Below, piece after piece: positions 1 to 9,100 of a DNA stretch of 64,000 nucleotides. Origin of the DNA: Bacteroidales bacterium (GTDB taxonomy: Bacteria; Bacteroidota; Bacteroidia; Bacteroidales; ML635J-15); NCBI GenBank assembly GCA_017651185.1, contig JAGCDJ010000006.1, forward strand, positions 1 through 64,000, in the 5' to 3' direction. The position numbers and the translations under genes are program-made. The number at the start of each line of letters is the position of its first letter. Within the stretch, counting starts at the first letter, position 1. The notes beneath the pieces are model-generated. The model made no database searches, was not told where the DNA came from, and saw nothing but the letters and a program-made list of their open reading frames with translations.

Positions 1-203
1 ACAAGGAGTTTTGCATCTGCTTCGCTGATAATGTCGGGACAAAAGAGTATTTTCTTGAATTTTATGTTTGCGCTTACGGCAAGTTCGGTTTCCTTTTTGC
101 CTTCAATCAGCACGACATTGTCTGCCTTGCGTTCCTTGGATTTCGACTGATATGCTATTATTTTCTTTATCAGCGGGTTCTTTATGCTGGTTATTGTTGT
201 CAT
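1..203 (-). CDS. TrmH/SpoU-family RNA 2'-O-methyltransferase, N-terminal part
   Basis: Partial gene running off the window start; only the first 67 codons are visible, beginning at the ATG at 203. The peptide opens MTTITSIKNPLIKKIIAYQ and continues with VLIEGKKETELA, the substrate-binding N-terminal domain typical of SpoU/TrmH 2'-O-ribose methyltransferases that modify tRNA or rRNA with S-adenosylmethionine. The catalytic knotted SPOUT domain lies outside the window. The family call rests on the N-terminal pattern only, and the exact target RNA cannot be told. Confidence 0.7.
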   Translation of the reverse strand, partial: MTTITSIKNPLIKKIIAYQSKSKERKADNVVLIEGKKETELAVSANIKFKKILFCPDIISEADAKLL

Positions 204-389
204 TGTCGTAAAATTGCGGGTGTAAAAAGTTTCGATGAATTAAGAAAGGTTTGTGCTACTCTTAATCTACGCATTGGACGGCTATCTTTAGTCACCGAAG
301 AATGGGAGCGAAACTTGGCACAAAGTTAGAAAAATTAATTGATAATGAAATAAAAAATGATTGATGCTACATAACCCACAAAAACGAAT

Positions 390-397
390 TATTTTTG
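390..397 (+). promoter_or_regulatory. Bacteroidota -7 promoter box
   Basis: TATTTTTG fits the TAnnTTTG consensus exactly and sits 15 bases before the ATG at 412. It decides the start of the following methyltransferase, because the upstream in-frame TTG/ATG at 361-366 would precede transcription initiation. Confidence 0.5.
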
Positions 398-411
398 CCG
401 AAAACATTTTT

Positions 412-1308
412 ATGGCACACACATCGGAATATCAGTTGGTTGATGTAGGACTTTGGCGCGACTACGAACTTATCGACAGCGGTGATTTTGAGAAACTTGA
501 ACGCTTCGGCAAATATATCATACGTCGTCCTGAACCGCAGGCGGTATGGCGCAAGGCGTTGTCGGAGAAGGAGTGGGGCAGTGCCGATGCTCGTTTTGTT
601 CTGGATGTGCAGAATGCCAATGGCGAAAAAGGTCGCTGGACTAGGCGCAACTCTATGCCCGACGAATGGACAATCGGCTACAAGCATGGCGATATGAATA
701 TATCTTTTGTGATGAAATTTAACACATTCAAGCATATAGGCGTTTTCCCCGAGCAGGCGGACAACTGGAATTTCATTTACGACAATGTAAGACGTATTTC
801 GTCGCCCGAATGCAATGTGCTTAATTTGTTCGCCTATACTGGTGGAGCAAGTCTCGCAGCAAGGTCGGCAGGAGCAAAAGTATATCATGTCGATTCAGTC
901 AGACAGGTGGTGAATTGGGCGGCAGAAAACCAAACGGCAAGCGGACTTGCTGATATTCATTGGGTTGTAGAAGATGCAATGAAGTTTGTGAAGCGGGAAA
1001 TTCGCCGAGGAAACAAGTATAGCGGCATAATAATGGACCCGCCTGCCTTCGGTCGTGGACCTGCTGGTGAAAAGTGGATTCTCGAGGATTCAATTGATGA
1101 GATTGTAAGTTTGGCTTCGCAGTTGCTCAAGGAAAAGGATGCATTTTTCGTACTCAATATGTATTCGATGGGATTGTCGGCTTTGATTTCTGACAATATT
1201 GTGCGTTCGCATTTTGGCAATGTTGGTACGCAATGCGGCGAGATGTTCTTCACCGACAAGGCAGGGCGTAGGCTTCCTTTGGGAACTTTCGTAAGATTTT
1301 CAAGGTAA
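412..1308 (+). CDS. Class I SAM-dependent methyltransferase (RlmI-like)
   Basis: A 298-residue protein with a Rossmann methyltransferase core. NLFAYTGGASLAARSAGAK is the SAM-binding motif I, the acidic end of strand 2 is HVDSV, and IIMDPPAFGRG is a DPP-type motif IV as in the RlmI/RlmK and PF10672 families that methylate rRNA bases. No N-terminal PUA domain is obvious. I chose ATG 412 because a TAnnTTTG promoter box ends just upstream; an in-frame extension to 361 exists but would lie outside the predicted transcript. It is monocistronic and ends at a bidirectional terminator. The methyltransferase call is firm; the substrate is inferred. Confidence 0.85.
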   Translation: MAHTSEYQLVDVGLWRDYELIDSGDFEKLERFGKYIIRRPEPQAVWRKALSEKEWGSADARFVLDVQNANGEKGRWTRRNSMPDEWTIGYKHGDMNISFVMKFNTFKHIGVFPEQADNWNFIYDNVRRISSPECNVLNLFAYTGGASLAARSAGAKVYHVDSVRQVVNWAAENQTASGLADIHWVVEDAMKFVKREIRRGNKYSGIIMDPPAFGRGPAGEKWILEDSIDEIVSLASQLLKEKDAFFVLNMYSMGLSALISDNIVRSHFGNVGTQCGEMFFTDKAGRRLPLGTFVRFSR

Positions 1309-1313
1309 AAGCA

Positions 1314-1345
1314 ACAAAAAAAAGGCGAAAATCACTTCGCCTTTT
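1314..1345. terminator. Bidirectional intrinsic terminator
   Basis: A 10-bp stem (AAAAGGCGAA at 1320-1329, TTCGCCTTTT at 1336-1345) with a 6-base loop. It has a T-run on both strands, so it can end the methyltransferase transcript on the plus strand and the tRNA-His transcript on the minus strand. Confidence 0.8.
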
Positions 1346-1347
1346 GG

Positions 1348-1421
1348 GGTGGAAGAAGGGATTCGAACCCTCGACCCTCGGAACCACAATCCGGTACTCT
1401 AACCAGCTGAGCTACATCCAC
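1348..1421 (-). tRNA. tRNA-His (anticodon GTG)
   Basis: Read on the minus strand, the sequence folds as a cloverleaf: acceptor GTGGATG paired with CTTCCAC (one T-T mismatch), TAGCTC D-arm start, anticodon loop with GTG in TTGTGGT, and the TTCGAAT T-loop. The base preceding the 5' end (1422) is an encoded G and the discriminator is C, the G-1:C73 pair that is the identity element of histidine tRNA. No CCA follows directly in the genome. Confidence 0.95.
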
Positions 1422-1526
1422 CATTTTGAGACCGCAAAGATACGCTTTTTTTTGATTGGAAAATATTTTTATTCGATTTTTTCAAAAATATTTTGACAGA
1501 ATCGTAAGTGTTTGATATTTAGCAGT

Positions 1527-2276
1527 CTATTTCTTTGTTGTTGTTTTCTTTGTCGTCTTTTTTTCTGTTGTTTTTGTTTCTGCACTAGCAGATTTCTTCG
1601 CAGTCTTTTCCTTTTTCGGTTCAGAAGCTTTTGTTTTCGGCTCCTTTTTTTCTTTTTTTACTGATTCTTTCTTGGGCGATTCCTTTTTTTCTTTAGTCGC
1701 TTTTTCCTTAGATTTAGTCGCAGTAGTTTTTGCAGATTTTTTGGCAGCTTCAGGTTTTGCTTTTTCCGACTTTTGCTTTTTTCCCTTGACTTCTATTTCT
1801 TCTTCCTCATCATCGTCGTCATCAATGTCATCATCAAGGTCTTCCTCGTTGTAGTCTTCCTCCTCGTCCTCGTCATCGTCGTCTTCGTCGTCTTCGCCAT
1901 CATCCTCTATGCCAGGACCGAAAGTCTTGTCTTCACCGTATTTCTCATCGAAATCGTCATCGTCGGAAGTTTCTTCTTCGAGACCTTCGATTTTCTCGGC
2001 ATTCAGTTCGTTTGCCTTGATGTCTTCTTCTTCGTCATCGTCATAATCTTCCGCATCAGAGTAAACAATCTTAACTTCTTCGTTATTCATTCTCACGAGG
2101 TATATCTTGTCCTCGGTTTCGAATGGCAGTGCGCTTACGAGAGCACCGTCCTTGTTGGGATATTGTACGAGTTTGTCGGCGTATCCGTGAGGATATGCGG
2201 CCTTAATAAGATCTTTAACTTCCTTGTCAAGTTTGTCGTAGTCCTTGATAACCCTCGGTTTGTTTGTCGTTGCCAT
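1527..2276 (-). CDS. Acidic and lysine-rich Bacteroidota protein, function unknown
   Basis: A 249-residue protein in three parts. Residues 1-75 form an ordered domain (RVIKDYDKLDKEVKDLIKAA, then a stretch ending VSALPFETEDKIYLVRM). Residues about 76-160 are almost pure Asp/Glu runs. The last 90 residues are a Lys/Ala/Pro/Thr tail resembling histone H1. I recognise the N-terminal pattern as one conserved in Bacteroidetes but cannot name a function; the basic tail suggests nucleic-acid binding and the acidic block charge shielding. It has no signal peptide. The low-complexity codons also open long shadow frames on the other strand, which I reject. Confidence 0.75.
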   Translation of the reverse strand: MATTNKPRVIKDYDKLDKEVKDLIKAAYPHGYADKLVQYPNKDGALVSALPFETEDKIYLVRMNNEEVKIVYSDAEDYDDDEEEDIKANELNAEKIEGLEEETSDDDDFDEKYGEDKTFGPGIEDDGEDDEDDDDEDEEEDYNEEDLDDDIDDDDDEEEEIEVKGKKQKSEKAKPEAAKKSAKTTATKSKEKATKEKKESPKKESVKKEKKEPKTKASEPKKEKTAKKSASAETKTTEKKTTKKTTTKK

Positions 2277-2525
2277 TGTTTTTCAGTTAAGTTTTGTCTG
2301 TTTATTTTCGGTGGTAAAAGTGAAAAAAAAAATCCAACTACAATAAAAAAAATGAAAAATTTTATTCGAATGCTAATCTGCTGATTAGTAATTTGTTATG
2401 TGGTATACAAGACGCGTATTGATAGTGTTTGCTATTATTTTTTTAGTTTCTTTATCCGTATATACGGCGAAAAAAGGAGAAAACATATTAATTTTACATC
2501 ATGATTAATGTAAATTTTATGCAAA
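2277..2525. other. AT-rich intergenic region
   Basis: An AT-rich gap between divergent genes. I see no clear consensus promoter, RNA gene or repeat; only A/T runs are visible. A minus-strand frame overlapping its right part is a shadow of the cupin gene. Confidence 0.4.
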
Positions 2526-2882
2526 ATGAAATCGGGTAGCAAGGTCAAAAGCGAAATTTTACTCCAGAGTTCGGAAAGTTGGAATAACCTGCCAATGCCC
2601 TCGTATCTTGAAGGCACTCCGCAATGTACAATCCTAAAGATAACTGTACCACCGCATACGCGTCTGGATGTGCATCAGCATCCAATGATGAATGCAGGAG
2701 TTATTATAAGTGGTGAGCTCCATGTGGTCGATTGCGATGGAAATGAAATCACTCTGCATCATGGTGACCCTATTCTGGAATGTGTTGGCAAAATGCATTA
2801 CGGTGAAAATTTAACCGACAGTGATACCGTGCTGTACATGTTTTATGCAGGCGTAGTTGGTGTGCCGTTGAGCGAGAGTTGA
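2526..2882 (+). CDS. Small cupin-domain protein
   Basis: A 118-residue single-domain cupin. Motif 1 is represented by HQHPMM with the upstream PPHTRLD strand, and motif 2 by GKMHYGEN (G-x2-H-x3-N), which supply likely metal-binding histidines; the usual glutamate of motif 1 is not in its normal place. GVIISGELHVVDCDG is the beta-turn core. Such stand-alone cupins can be isomerases, dioxygenases or sugar-binding proteins, and nothing here picks one. It is cytoplasmic (no signal) and monocistronic. Confidence 0.75.
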   Translation: MKSGSKVKSEILLQSSESWNNLPMPSYLEGTPQCTILKITVPPHTRLDVHQHPMMNAGVIISGELHVVDCDGNEITLHHGDPILECVGKMHYGENLTDSDTVLYMFYAGVVGVPLSES

Positions 2883-2897
2883 TGTTTTTAAAAAATC

Positions 2898-2928
2898 ATT
2901 GTTCGTTTACATAAAATCCTTATCTTTG
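2898..2928 (+). promoter_or_regulatory. Promoter of the first InlB/FISUMP lipoprotein
   Basis: ATTG at 2898-2901, then 19 bases, then TATCTTTG at 2921-2928, close to the Bacteroides TTTG-N19-TAnnTTTG consensus. The downstream GTCCGTGTAAAT is shared with the promoter at 4205-4235, so the promoter and leader were duplicated together with the gene. Confidence 0.7.
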
Positions 2929-2953
2929 TCCGTGTAAATAAAGCATATATAAT

Positions 2954-4123
2954 ATGAGACGGACTCTATTTTTAATGGTTGCAATCTTTTCCTTGGTGGG
3001 ATTGGTAGCAATAAGCGGTTGCAAGAAAAAGGAAACTTATACAGTATCCTTCAATGCGAATGGCGGTAACGGCAGTATGTCAGAACAAATTTTCACGGAA
3101 GGCGAATCGCAAGCACTAGCGCTTAATTCGTTCACGCGCGAAAACTATGCTTTTGTCAATTGGAGTGTCATGAAGGATGGCAGCGGCACAACATATAGTG
3201 ATGGGCAAACCATAACCGTTACCTTCAATATGACCTTGTACGCGCAGTGGAAATGCACTAATCCTACCCCAAGTCCGGCACCAGTCGATTCCGTAACGAT
3301 AACTTTCGATGCTAATGGCGGAACAGGGGAAATGTTGCCGCTGACTTTTGTGCCGGGTGAAACGCAGTTTCTTACTGTAAATGCATTCACAAAGGAAAAC
3401 AATTGGTATACAGGTTGGAATACGGCAACTGACGGAAGTGGCGAGGCATACGCCGATTTTCAGGAAATTACCATTACGGAAAATTTAACCTTGTATGCTC
3501 AGTGGAGCTTGGGCGTCACTGCAAGTGCAAATGGTCACGATTATGTTGACCTTGGACTTCCGAGCGGCACGAAATGGGCAACCTGCAATGTCGGAGCAGA
3601 TTCACCAGTTGCATACGGCGACTATTTTGCATGGGGTGAAATAACACCTAAGGAAACTTATGACTGGAGTAATTATCTATGGTGCAATGGCGAAGAATCT
3701 ACTATAACAAAGTATTCGGATAATCCAAACGAAGGTTACAACGGCTTTACTGACAATCTTAGGACTTTGCTGCCGGAAGACGATGCCGCCACCACCAACT
3801 GGGACGCAAACTGGAGAACACCGACTTACAACGAAATGTCAGAACTGAGAACCAAAAGCACAGTAACTTGGACTCCCCAGAATGGTGTAAATGGATGTCT
3901 GTTTATTGGTCCTAACGGGAACTCAATTTTCTTTCCGTCTGCTGGTAATCGATACAATGACATATCAGGTGGCGCCGAAACTTACGGCAGCTACTGGTGC
4001 AGTAATATTACTACTGGTTTTCCTACTGGTGCAAAGTTGCTATTCTTCGATTCGAATTGTTGCTTACTGGACAATGGCAACCGTTTCTGCGGACAACCGG
4101 TCAGAGCAATATTGGTGGAATAG
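2954..4123 (+). CDS. Lipoprotein: two InlB B-repeats plus FISUMP-type domain
   Basis: A 389-residue surface lipoprotein. An SPII signal (MRRTLFLMVAIFSLVGLVA, lipobox AISGC) is followed by two Listeria-Bacteroides InlB B-repeats at about residues 28-99 and 113-184, each starting FxANGG and ending TLYAQW. A FISUMP-like C-terminal domain (about 194-389) has the markers YVDLGLPSGTKWATCNVGA, YGDYFAWGE, a degraded WRxPT and a VRAIL end. InlB repeats are beta-grasp spacers; the C-terminal domain resembles the C-type-lectin-like FISUMP/DUF1566 modules, suggesting binding at the cell surface. It has its own promoter at 2898-2928. Its paralogue follows directly. Confidence 0.85.
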   Translation: MRRTLFLMVAIFSLVGLVAISGCKKKETYTVSFNANGGNGSMSEQIFTEGESQALALNSFTRENYAFVNWSVMKDGSGTTYSDGQTITVTFNMTLYAQWKCTNPTPSPAPVDSVTITFDANGGTGEMLPLTFVPGETQFLTVNAFTKENNWYTGWNTATDGSGEAYADFQEITITENLTLYAQWSLGVTASANGHDYVDLGLPSGTKWATCNVGADSPVAYGDYFAWGEITPKETYDWSNYLWCNGEESTITKYSDNPNEGYNGFTDNLRTLLPEDDAATTNWDANWRTPTYNEMSELRTKSTVTWTPQNGVNGCLFIGPNGNSIFFPSAGNRYNDISGGAETYGSYWCSNITTGFPTGAKLLFFDSNCCLLDNGNRFCGQPVRAILVE

Positions 4124-4204
4124 GTGGCGAGGCCGTTTCTGAGTTGAATTTGTTTGATAAACTCACGGCAAACGACAATAATCGAACGTTTTTTCTAAAA
4201 AACA

Positions 4205-4235
4205 TTTGCTAATTTAAACAAAATACTTATTTTTG
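4205..4235 (+). promoter_or_regulatory. Consensus promoter of the second InlB/FISUMP lipoprotein
   Basis: TTTG at 4205-4208, exactly 19 bases, then TATTTTTG at 4228-4235: a perfect match to the Bacteroides vegetative promoter. The same leader string GTCCGTGTAAAT follows as at the upstream paralogue. Confidence 0.8.
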
Positions 4236-4262
4236 TCCGTGTAAATTTAATAGGTGTATAAT

Positions 4263-5225
4263 ATGAAAAGGATATTATTCTTTGCAATCATCTCCATAGT
4301 GGGAATGTTGGCGATTAGTGGGTGCGACAAACAGAAAACATACGATATCGTTTTTGATACAAATGGTGGTACTGGCGAAATGCAATCACAGACACTTACC
4401 GAAGGAGAATCTCAGCCCCTTGACGACAATTCATTTGTCAATGAGGGACATTCATTTGGCGGATGGAATACATTGCCTGATGGTAGTGGTGTATCTTATA
4501 GTGATGGTCAGGACATAACTCTGACTTCCGATATTACGCTATATGCGCAATGGACAAGCAATGATACGGAATCCGCACCAGATTCACAACAAACAACTGG
4601 CAGTTTGAATGGATATGAATGGGTTGACCTTGGACTGCCCAGTGGTACACGTTGGGCTTCTCGCAACATAGGAGCCAAAGACCCAGAAAGCTATGGTGAC
4701 TATTATGCCTGGGGAGAAGTCACCACCAAAGAAATATACTACTGGCACACCTATCAACACAGCCGTGGAGATGCATATTGTTCCATCACCAAATACTGCC
4801 CACTTGGTATTAATGGCTTTGGATACGAATATGGTTACGCATGCTATACTGATAATTTGACTGTCCTCGAAGACTGCGACGATGCCGCTGTTGCCAATTG
4901 GGGAGAAGGCTGGCGTATGCCGACCAAAGAAGAAATGGAGGAGTTGTTAAATAATTGCACCAATGTTTGGACTTCCATAAACGGTGTGAACGGAAGAAAA
5001 TTTACTGGTCCTAACGGCAACTCCATATTCATGCCTGCCGCCGGTCACTATTACGATACTATGCTTTTAGATGACAATACCGATGGCTTTTATTGGTCAA
5101 GTTCTGTTTACTCTGACAATGCAAACTATTCGTGGATAATCAAATTTGATTCTAGCAATTGCTTGGTGAACCATCAACATTACCGCTACAGTGGACATCC
5201 AGTGCGTCCGGTCTTGGCACAATAA
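4263..5225 (+). CDS. Lipoprotein: one InlB B-repeat plus FISUMP-type domain
   Basis: A 320-residue paralogue of the preceding gene. The SPII signal MKRILFFAIISIVGMLAISGC is cleaved before Cys. One InlB B-repeat (about residues 26-96, FDTNGGTGEM to TLYAQW) is followed by a FISUMP domain (about 112-320) with WVDLGLPSGTRWASRNIGA, YGDYYAWGE, GWRMPTKEEMEEL, FTGPNGNSIFMPAAG, YWSSS and VRPVL. Start ATG 4263 is preferred over GTG 4254 because it begins the signal peptide cleanly. It has one InlB repeat fewer than its neighbour, consistent with tandem duplication and repeat loss. A hairpin terminator follows. Confidence 0.85.
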   Translation: MKRILFFAIISIVGMLAISGCDKQKTYDIVFDTNGGTGEMQSQTLTEGESQPLDDNSFVNEGHSFGGWNTLPDGSGVSYSDGQDITLTSDITLYAQWTSNDTESAPDSQQTTGSLNGYEWVDLGLPSGTRWASRNIGAKDPESYGDYYAWGEVTTKEIYYWHTYQHSRGDAYCSITKYCPLGINGFGYEYGYACYTDNLTVLEDCDDAAVANWGEGWRMPTKEEMEELLNNCTNVWTSINGVNGRKFTGPNGNSIFMPAAGHYYDTMLLDDNTDGFYWSSSVYSDNANYSWIIKFDSSNCLVNHQHYRYSGHPVRPVLAQ

Positions 5226-5241
5226 TTAATTTATGGCTTTT

Positions 5242-5272
5242 AGCAGGCGGCTACGGTCGGCTGCTTTTTTTG
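5242..5272 (+). terminator. Intrinsic terminator (CGGC/GTCGGCTG family)
   Basis: AGCAG (5242-5246) pairs with CTGCT (5261-5265), with partial pairing inside, followed by a run of T. It belongs to the recurrent terminator family seen after several surface-protein genes in this window. Confidence 0.7.
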
Positions 5273-5279
5273 TAATTAT

Positions 5280-5696
5280 TTATTTATCGTTATCCTTATT
5301 AAGCAAATTGTCAACTTCTTCTATGAAGCGTTGTGCTTTTGGATAAAGTTCATCTATCTCTTCGCGAGTTGAATATACAAATTCTTCATAGTCTCCTCGT
5401 TGCCTGCAATCATACAAGTTTGAGAATGTCCTTCCACTCTCTTTTGTAATAAGTCCTTTTGAAACAAAATGTAATCCAAGCAAAGTTTTGACTACTGCGT
5501 GGGTGCTTGTCGAAATATGGTATTTGGTCAATAATGCAACCGCTGCCTAGTAGCAGGCATAATAAAGACGATTTGTTGCTGTATTGTAGAACCCTTTTTC
5601 GTAGAGGAAAGGAATTTCCGCCAAAGTTTCGTGTGCACGTTCCTGCCTGTATTTCGACAGAGCATCGTAGTTTTCGTTCGTCAATTCGTTTTTCAT
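5280..5696 (-). pseudogene. HEPN-domain toxin gene interrupted by in-frame TAG
   Basis: Reading from ATG 5696, one frame codes for a HEPN-domain protein of the kind paired with MNT antitoxins, but codon 50 is TAG (5547-5549). It falls inside the conserved helix NRLYYACY-stop-AAVALL, where the family normally has Tyr, so a single TAY to TAG change explains it. The frame stays open afterwards to 5280, giving STSTHAVVKTLLGLHF and a normal C-terminus. The ATG overlaps the upstream antitoxin stop by four bases (ATGA). Only a 49-residue stub would be made unless the stop is read through or an internal TTG (5531) is used. HEPN proteins are usually RNases or targets of NT-mediated AMPylation. Confidence 0.8.
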
Positions 5697-6007
5697 AGCG
5701 TTATTCCTTCGTTTCTAACATTGTATTGGAAAGGAGTAATAAAAGGTCGGTTTTCCCATTCCTTGCGAAGCATAACTATAATGCTGATAATGACACCAGT
5801 GTCAAGTTCTATGTCGTAAAATGGAGCAATGATACTATCTTTTTCGCTATATGTGAGTTTGTCTGCATCAACAAGCATCAAAAGGTCAATGTCGGAATCG
5901 GGTCTTGCATCGCCACGCGCTTCGGAACCGTAAAGTATTGTCTGCACTTTCGGTTTAATCTTGCTTGCTTCGCTTCTAATTCTTTCAACAATGCCTTGTC
6001 GTCTCAT
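5693..6007 (-). CDS. MNT-type minimal nucleotidyltransferase (antitoxin)
   Basis: A 104-residue minimal nucleotidyltransferase. The catalytic signature is GSEARGDARPDSDIDLLMLV (GS-x10-DxD) with a further acidic strand DIELD. In MNT/HEPN pairs such proteins act as antitoxins, in known cases by adenylylating the HEPN toxin. Start ATG 6007 (MRRQGIVERIRSEA) places the NT fold at the N-terminus as usual; a longer open frame upstream is antisense to ileS and not real. It is translationally coupled to the broken HEPN gene by an ATGA overlap, so the antitoxin persists while the toxin is disrupted. Confidence 0.85.
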   Translation of the reverse strand: MRRQGIVERIRSEASKIKPKVQTILYGSEARGDARPDSDIDLLMLVDADKLTYSEKDSIIAPFYDIELDTGVIISIIVMLRKEWENRPFITPFQYNVRNEGITL

Positions 6008-6132
6008 TTTAGACAAAATCTTATACTGCAAATATATAAGTTTTTTTTGAGATGCAATAATAATTCGAAATAAATCATTGTCCATTGTCCAATTAAATCG
6101 TAAATCGTCATTCGTAAATCGTAAATAAATTG

Positions 6133-6140
6133 TATTTTTG
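6133..6140 (+). promoter_or_regulatory. -7 promoter box of ileS
   Basis: TATTTTTG matches TAnnTTTG and lies 20 bases before the ileS ATG. The sequence upstream consists of short degenerate repeats of the ATCGTAAATCGT and CATTGTCC type. Confidence 0.6.
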
Positions 6141-6160
6141 CACCACTTAAAAATTGTACA

Positions 6161-9100
6161 ATGACAAAGAAGTTTTCCGAGTATAAGCAACTCGATTTGT
6201 TTGAGATTAACAACGAAATGAAGGACCTCTGGGCAAAGGAGGATACCTTTCACAAAAGTATAGAAACCCGCGAAGGCTGCAAGCCTTTCATCTTCTTCGA
6301 AGGTCCACCATCGGCAAACGGAATGCCTGGTATCCATCACGTTATGGCACGTACAATCAAGGATGTTGTCTGCCGCTACAAGACTTTGACAGGTCACAAG
6401 GTTGACCGCAAGGCCGGTTGGGATACCCACGGTCTGCCAGTGGAACTCGGCGTGGAAAAGACCCTCGGCATTACAAAGGAAGATATCGGCAAGAAGATTT
6501 CCGTTAGCGACTACAACGACACCTGCCGTCGCGAAGTAATGAAATACACCAGCCACTGGACCGACCTTACCGAGCGCGTCGGCTACTGGGTTGACCTCGA
6601 AAATCCGTACATTACCTACGATAACCGCTACATCGAGACTTTGTGGTGGCTTTTGAAACAGCTCTACAACAAGGACCTGCTTTACAAGGGCTACACCATT
6701 CAGCCGTATTCGCCTGCTGCAGGTACTGGCCTTAGTACCCACGAACTTAACCAGCCGGGTTGCTACCGCGATGTAAAGGACACAACCGTAACCGCTCAGT
6801 TTGCAATCGTTGACCCAAAGTCCGAAATGACTGGCTGGGGAAAGCCTTATTTCATTGCTTGGACAACCACACCGTGGACTTTGCCATCAAACACAGCACT
6901 TTGCGTTGGCCGCAAGATTGCATACGTTGCTGTTCGCACATATAATATGTACACTGGCGAGCCTGTTACAGTCGTAATGGCAAAGGAAAGGGTAGGTGCT
7001 TACCTGAATCCGCAAGGCGCAGAACTTCCGCTCGAGGAATACAAGCACGGCGACAAGGTAATTCCTTACAGAATCGTTGCAGAATATACTGGCGATGACC
7101 TTCTCGATATGCGCTACGAGCAGATTTTCCCGTGGGTTAAGCCTGCCGATGGTGCTTTCCGCGTAATTCCTGGCGACTATGTTACCACCGAGGACGGTAC
7201 CGGTATCGTACATATTGCTCCGACTTTTGGTGCCGACGATAACAAGGTTGCAAAGGCTGCTGGAATTCCTCCTCTGGTAATGATTATCAACAGCAAGGGC
7301 GATTTCCGTCCGATGGTTGACCGTACAGGAAAGTTCTTCCTTATGAGCGACCTCGACCCCGAATTCGTCAAGAACAACATAAACAAGGATTTGTATTCCA
7401 AGTACGAGGGGTGCTTCGTTAAGAACGCATACGATCCCAAGTACAATCAGGATGGAAAATATGATGCCGAAGCCGCAGCAAAGGACGAGGATTTGAACAT
7501 TCGTCTCTGCATCGAATTGAAGCAGGACGGCAAGGCTTTCAAGATCGAAAAACACACTCACAACTATCCGCACTGCTGGCGTACCGACAAGCCGGTTCTT
7601 TACTATCCGCTTGATTCATGGTTCATTAAGTCAACCGCTATGCGCGATCGTATGATTGAACTCAACAAGACAATCAACTGGAAACCGCAGAGCACTGGCG
7701 AAGGCCGTTTCGGAAAATGGCTCGAAAACCTTGTTGACTGGAACTTGAGCCGTTCGCGTTACTGGGGCACTCCGCTGCCAATTTGGAGCACCGAAGATGC
7801 AAGCGAACGCAAGTGCATTGGTTCTGTTGAGGAACTCTACGCCGAAATGGACAAGTCCATCGCAAAGGGATACATGAAGGATTATCCGTGGAAGGGCTTC
7901 GAGGTTGGCAAATATACCAAGGAAAATTACGAAAAACTCGACTTGCATCGTCCTTACGTTGATGAGATTGTGCTTGTTGCATCGGACGGACGCAAGATGT
8001 TCCGCGAACCGGACCTTATTGACGTTTGGTTCGATTCGGGAGCAATGCCTTACGCACAATGGCATTATCCGTTTGAGAACAAGGACAACTTCGACAAGTT
8101 GTTCCCTGCTGACTTCATCGCTGAAGGTGTTGACCAGACTCGTGGCTGGTTCTTCACATTGCACGCAATTGCTACAATGATTTTCGACAGCGTAGCATAT
8201 AAGAATATCATTTCCAACGGCTTGGTTCTCGACAAGAATGGCAATAAGATGTCGAAGCGACTTGGCAATGCCGTTAATCCTTTCGAAACCATCGACAAGT
8301 ATGGTGCCGACCCGGTTCGCTGGTACATGATTACCAACGCACAGGCTTGGGATAACCTCAAGTTCGACATTGCAGGAGTTGACGAGGTGAAGCGTAAATT
8401 CTTCGGAACATTGTACAATACCTATAATTTCTTTGCAATGTACGCCAACACCGACAACTTCACCTATGCAGAGCCTGATGTTCCGTTTGAAAAGCGTCCC
8501 GAACTCGACCGCTGGATTCTCAGTTTGCTCAATTCGTTGGTTAAGGAGGTTGGCGAATCTTACGAATCGTACGAAAATACCAAGGCAGGCCGTCTGATTC
8601 AGACTTTCGTGATGGACCACTTGAGCAACTGGTATGTACGTCTCGGTAGAAAGCGCTACTGGGGTGGAGAATACGACGAGGACAAGATTTCGGCTTACCA
8701 GACACTTTATACCTGCTTGGTAACCATTGCAAAGATTGCTTCGCCGATAGCACCGTTCTATATGGACAAGATGTATCGCGACCTTAACTCGATAACTGGC
8801 AAGGAAAACTACCAGTCGGTTCATCTTGCTTATTTCCCGAAGGTTGACGAGTCGGTAATCGACAAGAACCTTGAGGAACGCATGGAGATGGCTCAGACTA
8901 TTTCGTCAATGATTCTCGGTTTGCGTCGTAAGGTAAGTATTAAGGTTCGCCAGCCATTGCAGAAGATTATGGTTCCGTCTGTTTCGGATGGTTTTGCAGA
9001 TCAAATGGCTAAGGTCGAGCAGATTATCAAGACCGAAACCAACATCAAGGAAATCCAGATTTTGGACGATTCATCCGATTTCTTGGTAAAGAAAATCAAG

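Noticed and set aside
204..329. Possible C-terminal remnant of a gene (frame ending LSLVTEEWERNLAQS before TAG 327-329)
   Set aside because: Only about 40 codons, no start, and I cannot match it to a family; could be chance.
1773..2384. Long open frame on the plus strand opposite the acidic/lysine-rich gene
   Set aside because: Produced by the low-complexity GAT/GAA codons of the real minus-strand gene; the translation is a valine/phenylalanine-rich artefact with no family resemblance.
6161..6340. Aberrant HIGH motif (GIHH) in IleRS as a sign of mupirocin-resistance acquisition
   Set aside because: The GMPGIHH form is normal for Bacteroidota IleRS of the eukaryote-like subgroup, so no transfer need be invoked.
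6008..6742. N-terminal extension of the MNT antitoxin frame
   Set aside because: The extension lies antisense to the start of ileS, contains no domain, and the MNT fold begins naturally at the ATG at 6007.
7631..8824. 397-codon open frame on the minus strand inside ileS
   Set aside because: A shadow of the codon bias of ileS; the peptide shows no recognisable pattern and there is no promoter or start context.
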